DNA of 64,000 nucleotides from a candidate division WOR-3 bacterium (lineage in GTDB: Bacteria; Hydrothermota; Tepidihabitantia; Tepidihabitantales; CAIPLT01), in assembly GCA_039801505.1 (NCBI GenBank), contig JBDRUV010000001.1, positions 1-64,000 on the forward strand, given 5' to 3'. The notes beneath the pieces are model-generated. The model saw only the letters and a list, made by a program, of their open reading frames with translations, did no database searches and had not been told where the DNA came from. The position numbers and the translations under genes are program-made. Below, in pieces: positions 8,731-19,116 of the stretch; position 1 is the first letter of the stretch, and every line of letters begins with the position of its first letter.

Positions 8731-10134
8731 ATGCCCGATTATTTATCCCAAAAATCGGCGGCAATTCTTAACAGCTCTAAGCCCCCGAGTTATGACCAAG
8801 AAAGCCGCGGGGAATTTCTTACCCCAAAAGAAATTGTCGCCTATTTAGATCGGTTTATTATTGGACAGACCAAAGCTAAAATTGCGGTGGCAATTGCCTT
8901 GCGCAACCGTTGGCGTCGTCAACAGGTCGAGGGAAAATTAAAAGAAGAGATCTACCCAAATAATATTATTCTCATTGGGCCGACTGGTGTTGGTAAAACA
9001 GAAATTGCTCGACGTCTAGCCGGTTTAGTTAAAGCCCCGTTCGTGAAGGTTGAGGCCTCGAAGTTTACCGAAATTGGCTATGTAGGCCGAGATGTTGATT
9101 CCATGATTCGCGATTTAATGGAAATTGGTGTCAATATGGTAAAAAGTGAAAAATCTGAGACAGTAATGGCCAAAGCCGAACAAATCGCTGAAGAAAAGAT
9201 TCTTTCGATTCTTCTGCCGCAGACTAAAAAAACTACATCGTCAAATAGTAGCAGTCGTAGCACTAAAGAAAAACTGCGTCGGATGTTACGAGCTGGAGAG
9301 TTAGACGAACGGGTTATTAAAATTGAGACCAGTAAGCCAATTCTACCATTTATTGAAATTTTTTCTCAAGTTGGTGGTGAAGAACTGTCGATGCGGGTTC
9401 AAGATGTTTTAGACGATTCCTTACCTAAACAGAAAAAGATCCGGGAAATGACTATAAAAGAAGCCAAACGGGTGCTGGCTCAAGAGGAGGCGCCGAAATT
9501 ACTAGATATGGATGAGGTTGTGGCTGAAGCCAAAAGACGCGTGGAAGAGTCAGGAATTGTATTTTTAGATGAAATCGATAAGATTGTCGGGGCACCGTCC
9601 CCCCACGGTCCGGATGTCTCTCGCTCAGGCGTACAGCGTGATCTTTTGCCGTTAGTTGAAGGTTGTAATGTATTTACAAAATATGGTATTGTTCGGACCG
9701 ATCATATTCTCTTTATTGCGGCTGGGGCCTTTCATAATGCCAAGCCTTCAGATTTAATACCAGAACTCCAAGGACGATTCCCGATCCGCGTCGAGTTAAG
9801 CTCGTTAAACAAAGAAGATTTTGAACGAATTCTGACTGAGCCTGAAAATGCTTTAATTAAGCAGTATATAGCAATTTTTAAAACCGAAAATGTCACCTTA
9901 TCATTTACCGACGGGGCTGTTAAGAGAATTGCTGAGATTGCTAGTTATGTGAACGAACAGATGGAAAATATTGGTGCGCGTCGACTTCATACAATAATGA
10001 ACGCCCTTTTAGAAGATTATCTGTTTAATCTGCCCGACCCGCAGATTACGGAAATTACGATCACTGAAGATTATGTAAGTAAAAAGCTCAACTCGATAAT
10101 TGAAAATAAAGATTTAAGTAAATATATCTTATAA
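8731..10134 (+). CDS. hslU: ATP-dependent protease ATPase subunit HslU
   Basis: AAA+ unfoldase that feeds substrates to the HslV peptidase. The 467 residues match the family. Seen: Walker [10 protein letters not shown] (about residues 84-92), the pore loop GYVGRDV, the inserted I-domain (about 130-265), Walker [11 protein letters not shown], and the C-terminal LSKYIL, which in HslU docks into HslV. Unusually, hslV, normally just upstream, is absent from this window. The gene has its own leaderless promoter, so HslV must be encoded elsewhere if the complex exists. Confidence 0.96.
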   Translation: MPDYLSQKSAAILNSSKPPSYDQESRGEFLTPKEIVAYLDRFIIGQTKAKIAVAIALRNRWRRQQVEGKLKEEIYPNNIILIGPTGVGKTEIARRLAGLVKAPFVKVEASKFTEIGYVGRDVDSMIRDLMEIGVNMVKSEKSETVMAKAEQIAEEKILSILLPQTKKTTSSNSSSRSTKEKLRRMLRAGELDERVIKIETSKPILPFIEIFSQVGGEELSMRVQDVLDDSLPKQKKIREMTIKEAKRVLAQEEAPKLLDMDEVVAEAKRRVEESGIVFLDEIDKIVGAPSPHGPDVSRSGVQRDLLPLVEGCNVFTKYGIVRTDHILFIAAGAFHNAKPSDLIPELQGRFPIRVELSSLNKEDFERILTEPENALIKQYIAIFKTENVTLSFTDGAVKRIAEIASYVNEQMENIGARRLHTIMNALLEDYLFNLPDPQITEITITEDYVSKKLNSIIENKDLSKYIL

Positions 10135-10137
10135 AAT

Positions 10138-11067
10138 ATGCCGAGACACTTATTATCTATTGCTGATTTATCTGGTGAGGAAATCTTAAAAATTTTATAT
10201 AAGGCCTCGGACTTAAAGGAAGAATTAAAATTCGAACCTTGTCTTAATTATCTTTTAGGTAAATCCTGCGCCCTAATCTTTGAAAAGCCATCTCTCCGAA
10301 CCCGGGTAACCTTTGAGTTGGCAATTAATCAGTTAGGTGCCAATGCGATCTATCTCACCCAAGCCGACATTGGTTTAGGCAAACGCGAGGCTATCTCAGA
10401 TATTGCCCGCAATTTAAGCCGTTGGGTCAATGCCATTATTGCCCGAACCTATGCGCATAAAACTTTATTAGAATTAGCTCAATATAGCACGATCCCGGTG
10501 ATCAACGCCTTATCGGATTTAGAACATCCCTGCCAGGCTTTAGCCGACTTTCTGACAATTTATGAAAAACGAGGCCGATTGGCCGGAATCAAATTGGCAT
10601 GGGTTGGTGATGGTAATAATGTCTGCCACTCCCTGATGCTTGGAGCCGGCCTTTTGGGTCTCACAATGAAGATCGCGACCCCCAAAGGCTATGAACCCAA
10701 TAAAGAAATTCTAACCAAAGCCCAAGAATATGCGGCACGAAGTAACGCCAAGATAATAATTACAAATGATCCCAAGGATGCCGTAACCGATAGCGAATTT
10801 ATTTACACAGACACGTGGATTTCTATGGGCCAAGAACAAGAAGCTGAGACACGTCGACGGATCTTTCGGCCGTTTCAAGTAAATAGAGAGCTCTTAGCGT
10901 ATGCGCCCCGGACACATTTTATTATGCATTGCCTACCAGCCCATCGCGGTGAAGAAATCACTGATGAAGTATTAGATGGGCCAAACTCGATCGTATTAGA
11001 ACAAGCCGAAAACCGCCTGCATGTACAACGCGCCATCCTTTACTTAATACTGACCGGGAAATTATAA
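10138..11067 (+). CDS. argF: Ornithine carbamoyltransferase
   Basis: Makes citrulline from ornithine and carbamoyl phosphate. The 309 residues match the family. Seen: the carbamoyl-phosphate motif FEKPSLRTRVTFE, HPCQALAD, and HCLPAHRGEE with the catalytic Cys. It starts 3 nt after hslU with no clear ribosome site. Other arginine genes are not nearby. A carbamate kinase gene near 57.8 kb could run the reverse, ATP-yielding route or draw on the same carbamoyl phosphate pool. Confidence 0.93.
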   Translation: MPRHLLSIADLSGEEILKILYKASDLKEELKFEPCLNYLLGKSCALIFEKPSLRTRVTFELAINQLGANAIYLTQADIGLGKREAISDIARNLSRWVNAIIARTYAHKTLLELAQYSTIPVINALSDLEHPCQALADFLTIYEKRGRLAGIKLAWVGDGNNVCHSLMLGAGLLGLTMKIATPKGYEPNKEILTKAQEYAARSNAKIIITNDPKDAVTDSEFIYTDTWISMGQEQEAETRRRIFRPFQVNRELLAYAPRTHFIMHCLPAHRGEEITDEVLDGPNSIVLEQAENRLHVQRAILYLILTGKL

Positions 11068-11074
11068 AGACCGG

Positions 11075-11332
11075 CTAATTTAACGGATACACCGAGACCT
11101 TCTTTTTATCGCGGGAGATCCGCTCAAATCTTACTACCCCAGCACAGAGCGCAAATAAAGTATCATCTTTACCCCGTCCAACATTTATACCGGGATAAAT
11201 TCGTGTGCCGCGTTGCCGGACAATGATATTGCCCGGTTTTACGATCTGGCCCTCAAAAAGTTTTATGCCTAGTCTTTGACCCGGACTATCTCGACCATTC
11301 CGTGACGAACTTGCGCCTTTTTTATGTGCCAT
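11075..11332 (-). CDS. rpmA: 50S ribosomal protein bL27
   Basis: Large-subunit protein whose N-terminus reaches the peptidyl-transferase centre. The 85 residues begin [16 protein letters not shown] and carry the [10 protein letters not shown] core. No N-terminal pre-sequence is present, so no Prp-type cleavage is expected. It is a single-gene unit convergent with argF. The usual partners rplU (upstream) and obgE (downstream) are absent here. The mRNA is predicted leaderless. Confidence 0.97.
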   Translation of the reverse strand: MAHKKGASSSRNGRDSPGQRLGIKLFEGQIVKPGNIIVRQRGTRIYPGINVGRGKDDTLFALCAGVVRFERISRDKKKVSVYPLN

Positions 11333-11339
11333 ATGTATA

Positions 11340-11367
11340 ATTATATGTTTTTTAAAGCGTTTGTCAA
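11340..11367 (-). promoter_or_regulatory. Promoter of rpmA, leaderless
   Basis: On the minus strand TTGACA (11367-11362), 16 bp, TATAAT (11345-11340). The ATG at 11332 follows after 7 nt and no ribosome site intervenes. Confidence 0.75.
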
Positions 11368-11440
11368 GATATTTTATCGGACTTTATGGTCCCCAAATCA
11401 GTACTAATTAAGCCCACGGACAAAAAGCTGCTACTTAGTA

Positions 11441-11476
11441 GGGGGTACGGTCCCGGGACGGTCCGGGGATACCCCC
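11441..11476. repeat. Dispersed GC-rich palindromic repeat, copy 1
   Basis: GGGGGTA (11441-11447) pairs with TACCCCC (11470-11476). Inside are the palindrome GTCCCGGGAC (11450-11459) and a second CGGTCC. The core GGTACGGTCC...GGACGGT recurs near 19.95, 34.45 and 59.16 kb, always between genes. Function unknown. It lies in the 301-bp gap between rpmA and the kelch gene, which otherwise holds only the rpmA promoter. Confidence 0.7.
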
Positions 11477-11633
11477 TGATCCCGGGGTGGTGCTTGGAGT
11501 CAAAATAATACAAATCAATGGCACCGGTTCTTTTTCGTAGTGCCTATCTAATCTGATTATGCTCAATGGAGCCGCTATTTTATATCAGAAACTTTTAGGG
11601 TCAAAACAAGCAACCGGTCTCTTTTGTTGTAGG

Positions 11634-14600
11634 TTATTCGGCAATTATAAAATAAATTCCTTTAGACAAGGTAAAGTTTTGAACGTCGGGATTCTTTGCT
11701 TTTATAAGTTGCCCACAGGGATTATAAATTTTCATTGAGTTAACCGAAGACTGATTGTTTCCGTAAATAATTAGTTTTCTAATAGGTAGAATGCTTTTAT
11801 CCGGACAATTGTAAGCTTTATTATTAGTAAAATCAGCCGGGGTTTTAATATCTGTTGGTGCTAATGCCTTATTGTCTTCATACTGCCAAAACTCTAAGGT
11901 TTTATTGCCTTTCAATAACCATATTTTACCTTGAGCAACTACAAGGCCAGCTCCAGCCCCTACATAGCTTTTGGTTTTGTGAAGGCGAGGAATGGTCTCT
12001 TTAGGCAACCAGGAATCATTAAGAATATCATAACACCAAAACTCATTACATCGGCCACCTTTTAGGGCATAGATAAAATTACTGCCATCATAAGCCAGGG
12101 CACCGCCAACTCGGACATGTTTTCTCTTACGGACTTGAGGATGAACCAACGGTAGATTCTGCTTCGCTACCCACTGATTTGTCGCGATCTCATAAACATA
12201 AAATTCGTTTTCTTTATTGCCTTTAAGCGCATAGACCTTACCAGCATTAGCATAAGTGATTGCCGAGCCGGCACGAAATATTCGACTGTTCGGACCTGCG
12301 GGTGCTGAAGCTAATGTGTCCCAACTGTGCTGGTTTACCACATATCGATAAAATTCAAATCGATTGTCGCTACCGATTAAGAGATATACGATCCCGTCAT
12401 GATAAGCCAGGGCTGAACCAGCGCGCAAACTTCTTATCGAGGGAACTTCTGGCCGCCTAATCCAAGTATCATTATCAGTATCGTACTCCCAAAACTCTCG
12501 GCTAAGATTACCTTTGATGAGATATATTTTGTTATCACCACCGGTAATTGCCCCACCGGCTTTTATATTCTTTTTAGGACCATCTGGGAGATGAGGAACC
12601 TGGGACAGCAGATCCCAACCCTTGCTAAGCTCAATATCATATACATAAAAATCCTGCGTGTTATTACCCTTAAGGGCATAAATTTTACTCCCCAGGGCAG
12701 TTAGGGCCCCGCCATCAGCCACTGGTTTATTACTTGGTAACAGGGGAATATTATTTGTTTGGTGCCAGAAAACCACATTAATGTAAAATGTGAAAGCCGA
12801 AGAGTAAGCTGACCAGTTACCGGCTAAATCCTGTGCCCGCAGTTTCCAATAATATCGACCGTTAGAAAGCCTTTCTGTAAAATGATAAACCGTATCGGAT
12901 AAGATTTGAGATAAAATCGTACCACTGAGATTATAAATCACTAGCTCGTAACTCTGAGCCTCGGGCTTTTGGGACCAAATAAATGTTGGACGGGAAATGT
13001 TTAGGGTACAATTATTTGCTGGTGCCAACGGTACCGGAGGTGTAGGTGGAGTTCGGTCAACATAAAAATAATAAGGGGCACTCCACCGACCCCATTTTAC
13101 TAAATTACCGGCCCGTACTCGCCAAATATAACTTCCTTCAGCTAAAGAAACTGGACCTAATTGAGAAACACTGGACACGGTATCTAAATTATTAATCACA
13201 ATATTGTATCTTGTAGCATTACTAACATTGGTCCAATCAAAAAATATATTATTAGCATTAGTAACTAGTCCGTTTTGCGGGCAAAGAAGCATTGGCGCCG
13301 GAAAGGTCACATCGAGTGTTTGATAGCTAGTGTCATTTTGTGAATTGATATCCTCAGGTAGGACCACCCAGGCTTTTTGAACATAAGTGCCAATTTGACT
13401 ACTGGCCCAAGCTCGAAAGCTTATACTTTGAGTTTCGGCTGGCAATAATCCATAGACCCAGCTACTATCCTCATAAAGTGCATTTTGATTTTCGTAAATC
13501 ACAAATTTCACCTTAAAAGTTTCTTCATAAGTTCCAAGATTTTTAACCTGAACCGTTGGAAATACACTCTCATTGACCGCAACCTCAGAAATTAAAATAC
13601 TATCTAGACTCACATCATGACAATTACGATAAAACCGAATTGCCCGGCAGGCTGATAATAAGTTTCCCCGAGGTGTTCCGTTATATAAATACAAAAGACC
13701 GGTACTACCCGTTGGATCCTCAATACCAACTGTGGCTGATTCACCTCGGGCTATTAATTGATTGTTTATTGTCTTGTACTGATAAATTATCTCACCGTTT
13801 TCGTGCAAAATTATCTGAAAAATAACCGTATCTTGAAAGGCACCTTGACGGTACGCACACGCCTTCCATTGGACTACTAAATTGCGATTAGGAAAGGTCC
13901 CAATCCGCTTATAGCGTGCTTCATATGTGTACAAATCATCCCAAAATGGTGCCAAAACGCTATTAGGGAAATTGCCGTTAGGTATTACAGTATTAGTATT
14001 ATGGGACAAGGCGATCTCATCAAAAGTAATAAAGCCATTGGTCGAATACCAAAATTCTTCTTTCAATTCCCCGTAAAAATTAAACGGGAATCCAATAGAT
14101 ATTGGACCAGCAACCATTGCATCGCCCGTGGGAAGCTGCAATCCGTCAAGAGAGATGTCATACCAATTATAAATCGGTCCAGATACAGTGTCAGAATCAA
14201 TCCAAAAATAATATCCGCCGTCTGGCCCACCGGTATATTGTCCTGAAATAACCTCAGTTGTCTGCATTTTAGAATTGTTAGTAGCGTTACTATCACCGAC
14301 TTGATTAACTGTAACTTTAATCAGAAATTGCCCCGCAGTACTCGGGAAGAACGTATCAAAATTCACAGCAATTGAGCTGTCCAGTTTTAAGCTATCAATG
14401 CTTTTATAGCTAAAATATATTAATGTGGTATTAGAAAATATTGAACACACTACTGGAATATTATATTGGGGTCCATTGCTATAATTTCTAATTAATGTTT
14501 GGGGTAGAAAACCACCGCTGATAGGTCTTAAAACATATAGAGTTGGAGCAATTACGGAGTCAACTCCAATATCTCTAATCTCAATTAACTCTGGGCCAGA

Positions 14601-15101
14601 AATGTCATCCAAACAAATTCTAGTGCCATACAAAGCTTTATTAACAAATGCAATATAAATCTCTTGGCCGTCAAAATTATCTAACGGAATTACCTCTTGT
14701 TGGTAACTAGTATTGGTAATTTTCCGCGCCCGAAGTAAAACACTAAAATTACTGATATCGTTACCGGTCGTTGAAAGCCACACCTCTAAACTATCAGGAT
14801 TTCCACCACTGGTCTTTTTATACCAAAATTTTAAGGTGTCCGGTATCCCTACCCGACAGACTAACCGGGATGTAATCAACCAATCATTATTGCGTAAAGT
14901 ATTTGATTCATATCGCGAAGACGTTGCTCCAGGGATACTCCGATAGTTAACACTATCACGGCTCCATGTATGTGCCCCGCCGTCATTATTTATTACCCGC
15001 CAACCTAAGGGTGGAAATCGTCGGCTTGAAAAACTTTCTTCTAAATTTAATGAAAAAAGCAGGCCCAAAAGTGCAAAAATGGAAATTACAATTTTTCTCA
15101 T
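11634..15101 (-). CDS. Large secreted multidomain kelch protein
   Basis: A 1155-residue exported protein. Seen in order: a signal peptide (about residues 1-20); a cleaved-adhesin/choice-of-anchor-like domain (about 25-165) with GWRVINNDGG and TLKFWYKKTSGG; a CARDB-like domain (175-285); a nidogen-like segment (about 290-490) with IGFPFNFYGE and YSTNGFITFDE; a further Ig-like domain; two fibronectin-like domains (about 605-780); kelch repeats (about 790-1090) with recurring YALKGN or YLIKGN; and a C-terminal T9SS-like sorting domain ending GIYFIIAE. The ribosome site GGAGA precedes the ATG. The sorting domain is slightly short at its end. Probably cell-surface or released; ligand unknown. Paralogue of the kelch gene at 29.2-31.0 kb. 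Confidence 0.8.
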   Translation of the reverse strand: MRKIVISIFALLGLLFSLNLEESFSSRRFPPLGWRVINNDGGAHTWSRDSVNYRSIPGATSSRYESNTLRNNDWLITSRLVCRVGIPDTLKFWYKKTSGGNPDSLEVWLSTTGNDISNFSVLLRARKITNTSYQQEVIPLDNFDGQEIYIAFVNKALYGTRICLDDISGPELIEIRDIGVDSVIAPTLYVLRPISGGFLPQTLIRNYSNGPQYNIPVVCSIFSNTTLIYFSYKSIDSLKLDSSIAVNFDTFFPSTAGQFLIKVTVNQVGDSNATNNSKMQTTEVISGQYTGGPDGGYYFWIDSDTVSGPIYNWYDISLDGLQLPTGDAMVAGPISIGFPFNFYGELKEEFWYSTNGFITFDEIALSHNTNTVIPNGNFPNSVLAPFWDDLYTYEARYKRIGTFPNRNLVVQWKACAYRQGAFQDTVIFQIILHENGEIIYQYKTINNQLIARGESATVGIEDPTGSTGLLYLYNGTPRGNLLSACRAIRFYRNCHDVSLDSILISEVAVNESVFPTVQVKNLGTYEETFKVKFVIYENQNALYEDSSWVYGLLPAETQSISFRAWASSQIGTYVQKAWVVLPEDINSQNDTSYQTLDVTFPAPMLLCPQNGLVTNANNIFFDWTNVSNATRYNIVINNLDTVSSVSQLGPVSLAEGSYIWRVRAGNLVKWGRWSAPYYFYVDRTPPTPPVPLAPANNCTLNISRPTFIWSQKPEAQSYELVIYNLSGTILSQILSDTVYHFTERLSNGRYYWKLRAQDLAGNWSAYSSAFTFYINVVFWHQTNNIPLLPSNKPVADGGALTALGSKIYALKGNNTQDFYVYDIELSKGWDLLSQVPHLPDGPKKNIKAGGAITGGDNKIYLIKGNLSREFWEYDTDNDTWIRRPEVPSIRSLRAGSALAYHDGIVYLLIGSDNRFEFYRYVVNQHSWDTLASAPAGPNSRIFRAGSAITYANAGKVYALKGNKENEFYVYEIATNQWVAKQNLPLVHPQVRKRKHVRVGGALAYDGSNFIYALKGGRCNEFWCYDILNDSWLPKETIPRLHKTKSYVGAGAGLVVAQGKIWLLKGNKTLEFWQYEDNKALAPTDIKTPADFTNNKAYNCPDKSILPIRKLIIYGNNQSSVNSMKIYNPCGQLIKAKNPDVQNFTLSKGIYFIIAE

Positions 15102-15178
15102 TGTTCTCCTTTCCCGGAAATAAAAGCAATAATCTAAGGAAAACTGTAGCGCTTAGAGTATGCTCTTATATTCCGTAA

Positions 15179-16255
15179 TTAATCCTCCAACTTTTTAAAT
15201 TCACCTTCTTGTTTAATATTTTCCACACTAGTTAAACGCTGTTCAAAATTAATTAAGCTTTTTTCGGCGTCGCCGAACTTGGCTTGGGCATTTTTAATAT
15301 GCGTACCTAATACTCTAAATTCTTCTTTAAAATTACTAAAATCATTAGTAAGTTTTTGGAGTGTAGCCAAAATCCGCTGGGCGCTCTGTTCAATTTTTAA
15401 TCCGCGTAAACCAAGAATTATTGCCTGAAGATAGGCATAAATACTATTAGGTGAAACCGGAATAACTTTTTTGGCTAAGGCATATTTTTGAATGCTTTCT
15501 TCTTCAGAATCTTCGCGAATTATTATCTCGTAATACACATTTTCAGCTGGTATATACATCATTGCAAAGTCGTATGTACCTTCATTCGGCTGAATATATT
15601 TTAAGGCAATCGCGTCGATGTGATTCTTTACTGTTTTTAAGAATTCCTTACGATGCTTCCGTCGTTCTTCACTGGATTCGGTTTCGCTCATTCGAGTAAA
15701 TTCCTCTAGGGGGAATTTGGCGTCAATTGGTACCAAGTTGGGACCTAATTTTATCACGGCATCTACTTTGTTGCCATTTTTAAATTTATATTGAAGCTCA
15801 TAGTACTCTTGGGGTAGAATTTGTCTTAATAGATCTTCTAAGAAAAATTCGCCCAAGAGGCCTCGTTGCTTAGGAACCCGAAGGATCTCTTGAAGTTTGG
15901 CTAAATCTTTACCTACTTCTAAGATCTGTCTTGAGGCTTCAGATAAACTTCCCAGCCCTTTGCTGACATCAGCAATAACAGTTGCTGCTTTATCTAGCCG
16001 GGCTCCAAGTTGTCCGGTGGTATTAGTTAATTGCTGATTTATAAAATTAAGTTGGTTATTAATTTGACGGGTAATTTCATTAAGCTGCTGATTTACTAGT
16101 TCTTGTTGTCTAAGAAGTGTATCAGTGGTCTGAGCGCGTAGGCTTTGAATGTCCTGTTGCAATAGGATAAAACTATCTTTCCGGCCCCGCTGGATGATAA
16201 GATAAATAACAAGCCCAACAATAATAGCCAAAAGTCCTGCTATTACAAAGCTCAT
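15179..16255 (-). CDS. rmuC: RmuC family protein (putative nuclease)
   Basis: RmuC proteins limit inversions at short inverted repeats and carry a PD-(D/E)xK-like nuclease core. Seen: an N-terminal membrane helix (about residues 3-22), a long coiled coil (about 30-130), then the conserved core with RGLLGEFFLEDLL, NGNKVDAVIKLG, PIDAKFPLEEF and YDFAMMYIPAENVYYEI. The start is taken as ATG 16255: the -10 element ends at 16262, so this codon is at the predicted transcript start. The upstream in-frame ATG at 16261 would probably be left outside the mRNA. Confidence 0.88.
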   Translation of the reverse strand: MSFVIAGLLAIIVGLVIYLIIQRGRKDSFILLQQDIQSLRAQTTDTLLRQQELVNQQLNEITRQINNQLNFINQQLTNTTGQLGARLDKAATVIADVSKGLGSLSEASRQILEVGKDLAKLQEILRVPKQRGLLGEFFLEDLLRQILPQEYYELQYKFKNGNKVDAVIKLGPNLVPIDAKFPLEEFTRMSETESSEERRKHRKEFLKTVKNHIDAIALKYIQPNEGTYDFAMMYIPAENVYYEIIIREDSEEESIQKYALAKKVIPVSPNSIYAYLQAIILGLRGLKIEQSAQRILATLQKLTNDFSNFKEEFRVLGTHIKNAQAKFGDAEKSLINFEQRLTSVENIKQEGEFKKLED

Positions 16256-16261
16256 AGCCAT

Positions 16262-16290
16262 AGATTAACTTAAAAAATATTTTTTGTCAA
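16262..16290 (-). promoter_or_regulatory. Promoter of rmuC, leaderless
   Basis: Minus strand TTGACA (16290-16285), 17 bp, TAATCT (16267-16262). The -10 element touches the upstream ATG at 16261, so the second ATG at 16255 falls at the expected +1. Divergent from the fusA promoter. Confidence 0.65.
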
Positions 16291-16301
16291 TTAATATTAT
16301 G

Positions 16302-16330
16302 TTGACTAACCGAAAGTTGAATGATATTAT
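16302..16330 (+). promoter_or_regulatory. Promoter of fusA, leaderless
   Basis: TTGACT at 16302-16307, 17 bp, TATTAT at 16325-16330. The fusA ATG at 16338 is 7 nt downstream with no ribosome site. Confidence 0.75.
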
Positions 16331-16337
16331 ATAAACT

Positions 16338-18428
16338 ATGGACTTATCAAAAATTCGCAACATTGGGCTTGCCGCGCATATCGATGCCGGGAAAACCACC
16401 ACCACCGAACGGATACTTTATTACACTGGTCGAATTCATCGAATTGGCGAAGTTGACGAAGGCTCGACGACTATGGACTGGATGCAACAAGAACGCGAGC
16501 GCGGCATCACGATTACCGCCGCGGCTACTACCTGCTATTGGCGAGGGCACCGAATTAATATCATTGATACTCCCGGCCACGTCGATTTTACCATCGAAGT
16601 TGAGCGGTCCTTAAAGGTTTTAGACGGCGTAATCATTATCTTTTGTGGTGTTGGCGGAGTAGAACCACAATCGGAAACCGTTTGGCGACAAGCCGACCGG
16701 TATAAAGTCCCACGATTAGCCTTTGTAAATAAACTTGATAGGGTTGGTGCGGATTTTTTCCGGGTGATTAAGATGATGGAGGAAAAGCTCAGCATTCCGC
16801 CGTTACCAATCCAATTGCCATTAGGTACCGAAGATGAGTTTAGGGGTGTAATTGATTTAATCGAAGAACAAGCTATTATTTGGAAAGATGAAACCTTAGG
16901 TGTGGAATATTTTACCACAGAAATTCCCGACAATTTAAAACCAATGGCTCAAGAATACCGAGAAAAGATGATAGATGTTCTAAGCCATTACGATGAAAAT
17001 ATTTTAGAAAAGTATTATCACGGTGAAAAAATTTCCGCCGATGATTTAATAAGGGCAATCCGAAAGGCTACTTTAGAATTAAAGCTGGTCCCAACCTTAT
17101 GTGGCAGTGCCTATCGAAATAAAGGCGTTCAAAAATTAATTGATGCCATCGTCGATTTTTTGCCCTCACCGACCGAAGTGCCACCAATTCAGGGAATTAA
17201 TCCGAAAACAAATTTACCTGAAACTCGACCTCATGATCCTAAAGCACCGTTTGCGGCGTTAATATTTAAAATTGCCAACGACCCGCACCAGGGCTTTCTG
17301 GCTTATATTAGGGTGTATTCGGGAAAAATTGAAAAAGGTAGTCAGGTGTTGGTGGTACCAACCATGGAAAAAACCCGAATTATGAGGCTATATTTAATGC
17401 ATGCCAATCAGAAAGAAGAAGTAGAAAGTCTTTCTGCCGGCGAAATTGGAGCAGTTGTTGGACTAAAAGACATTAAAACCGGCTATTCTCTAAGTAATAT
17501 CTTACACCCAATAGCTTTTGAACCAATAACTTTTCCCGAACCGGTAGTTTTTATGTCGGTGGAACCAAGCACCCGTGCTGATGAAAGTAAACTCTTAGGC
17601 GCCTTAAACGCCTTACAGATTGAAGATCCAACTTTTGTGGTCAAAAATAATCCCGAGACTGGGGAATTAATTGTTGGCGGTATGGGGGAACTCCATTTAG
17701 AAATCATTATTGACCGACTACTCCGAGAATATGGCGTCAAAACTCATACCGGAAAACCTCAAGTCTCTTATCGTGAAACTGTTACAAAGGAAGCTGTGGC
17801 CGAAGGTCGATTTATTAAACAAACCGGCGGGCGAGGCCAATTCGGGGTAGTAACCTTAAAATTACAACCAGCCCACAGTGGCGTATATATAATTGAAAAC
17901 GTTAAAGAAGGAAAAATTCCCAAAGAGTTTATTCCAGCCATAAAGCAGGGGATTCAAGAATGTATCGATACCGGACAGCTGGCTGGTTATCCAATTACTA
18001 ATATTGAAGTGGAAATTATTGACGGTGAGTGGCACGAGGTTGATTCCTCTGATTTAGCCTTCCGCGTCGCGGCCATTACCGCTTTCCGCGAGGCTTTCTT
18101 TAAGGCCGAACCGACCCTATTAGAACCAATTATGGATATTGAAATTGTTTCGCCAGAACAGTATGTTGGAACAATTATTGCTGATTTTAATGCCCGACGG
18201 GGAAAAATAGTAAGGCTGGAGTCTGTCAAAGGACATAAAATTCTCTATGGTTTAATTCCCTTAGCCGAAACTTTCGGTTACGCCACCGTTATTCGTTCGC
18301 TATCTCAAGGTCGGGCTTCGTATTCCATGCAGTTTTCTCGTTATGAAAAAATTCCTCAAGAACTAATTCCCAAATATTTCCCTTACTTATCAATAAAGTT
18401 CAGTCCCGAAACTGGTTCAACCTTATAA
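16338..18428 (+). CDS. fusA: Elongation factor G
   Basis: Translocation GTPase of 696 residues, the family's full length. Seen: G1 AHIDAGKTT (about residues 14-22), the switch-I region [12 protein letters not shown]3 DTPGHVDF, G4 NKLD, domain IV with [12 protein letters not shown], and the C-terminal [15 protein letters not shown]. It stands alone with its own promoter rather than in the usual rpsL-rpsG-fusA-tuf operon, so it may be a second or specialised EF-G copy; the usual locus is not visible here. Its last 46 bp overlap the convergent transporter gene. Confidence 0.95.
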   Translation: MDLSKIRNIGLAAHIDAGKTTTTERILYYTGRIHRIGEVDEGSTTMDWMQQERERGITITAAATTCYWRGHRINIIDTPGHVDFTIEVERSLKVLDGVIIIFCGVGGVEPQSETVWRQADRYKVPRLAFVNKLDRVGADFFRVIKMMEEKLSIPPLPIQLPLGTEDEFRGVIDLIEEQAIIWKDETLGVEYFTTEIPDNLKPMAQEYREKMIDVLSHYDENILEKYYHGEKISADDLIRAIRKATLELKLVPTLCGSAYRNKGVQKLIDAIVDFLPSPTEVPPIQGINPKTNLPETRPHDPKAPFAALIFKIANDPHQGFLAYIRVYSGKIEKGSQVLVVPTMEKTRIMRLYLMHANQKEEVESLSAGEIGAVVGLKDIKTGYSLSNILHPIAFEPITFPEPVVFMSVEPSTRADESKLLGALNALQIEDPTFVVKNNPETGELIVGGMGELHLEIIIDRLLREYGVKTHTGKPQVSYRETVTKEAVAEGRFIKQTGGRGQFGVVTLKLQPAHSGVYIIENVKEGKIPKEFIPAIKQGIQECIDTGQLAGYPITNIEVEIIDGEWHEVDSSDLAFRVAAITAFREAFFKAEPTLLEPIMDIEIVSPEQYVGTIIADFNARRGKIVRLESVKGHKILYGLIPLAETFGYATVIRSLSQGRASYSMQFSRYEKIPQELIPKYFPYLSIKFSPETGSTL

Positions 18429-19099
18429 TGAAGTACCGCACGTGATAAATACATAAATGGTGTATCAACAATTCCAATTAGACATTTAAGAACAATTTGC
18501 CCCTGAATTAATGGCCATATTGGTACCTGCCCGTAAAAGGCAAGGCTAACAAAAATAATTGAATCTACGGCTAAGCTAGGAACATCACTAAATATATTTC
18601 TAAGCCAAAGATGCTTTCCTTTAGTAAATCTTCGGAGCTGGGCATATAAAATGGCATCAAGATTTTCTGATACGAGGAAGGCAATCCAGCTAGCTAAAGT
18701 AATTCGAGGCACCAAATTAATAATTTCTTGCCACGCACCGGCCCCAGACCAAAATGGTGCTGGTGGTAGGGCGGTCCCTAAATATAAAAACAGAGTCATT
18801 AGCACCTGAGTAATAAAAGCAATCGCAATCATACGATGCACTTCATATCGGCCAAAGGCTTCGTTGACAATATCGGTTATTTGAAAGGTAAAAGGAAAAA
18901 TTAAAACTGCCGCTGGTGCGCTGAACTTAAAAAAGCCCAAATTAAAGTTTGCAATTTTAGACGCAATAATCTGGGAAAGAGCTAAATAAACAACATAAAT
19001 CCCGATCGCTAAATCCGATTTTTGATATTTTCTAATATAATACGGGATGCTAACGCTCGCAATAATGAGTGTCAAAATCCAGATTATAATAATAAACAT
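18383..19099 (-). CDS. Queuosine precursor transporter (YhhQ/VUT family)
   Basis: A 238-residue inner-membrane protein with about six hydrophobic segments. Seen: family-type [25 protein letters not shown] (about residues 75-88), [10 protein letters not shown], and [17 protein letters not shown] followed by [14 protein letters not shown]. The family imports queuine or preQ bases for tRNA modification. Its C-terminal codons run 46 bp into the 3' end of fusA on the other strand. It follows the barrel-like gene by 17 nt and likely shares that promoter. Confidence 0.88.
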   Translation of the reverse strand: MFIIIIWILTLIIASVSIPYYIRKYQKSDLAIGIYVVYLALSQIIASKIANFNLGFFKFSAPAAVLIFPFTFQITDIVNEAFGRYEVHRMIAIAFITQVLMTLFLYLGTALPPAPFWSGAGAWQEIINLVPRITLASWIAFLVSENLDAILYAQLRRFTKGKHLWLRNIFSDVPSLAVDSIIFVSLAFYGQVPIWPLIQGQIVLKCLIGIVDTPFMYLSRAVLHYKVEPVSGLNFIDK

Positions 19100-19116
19100 T
19101 ATTTCCAGGCTTTGCT

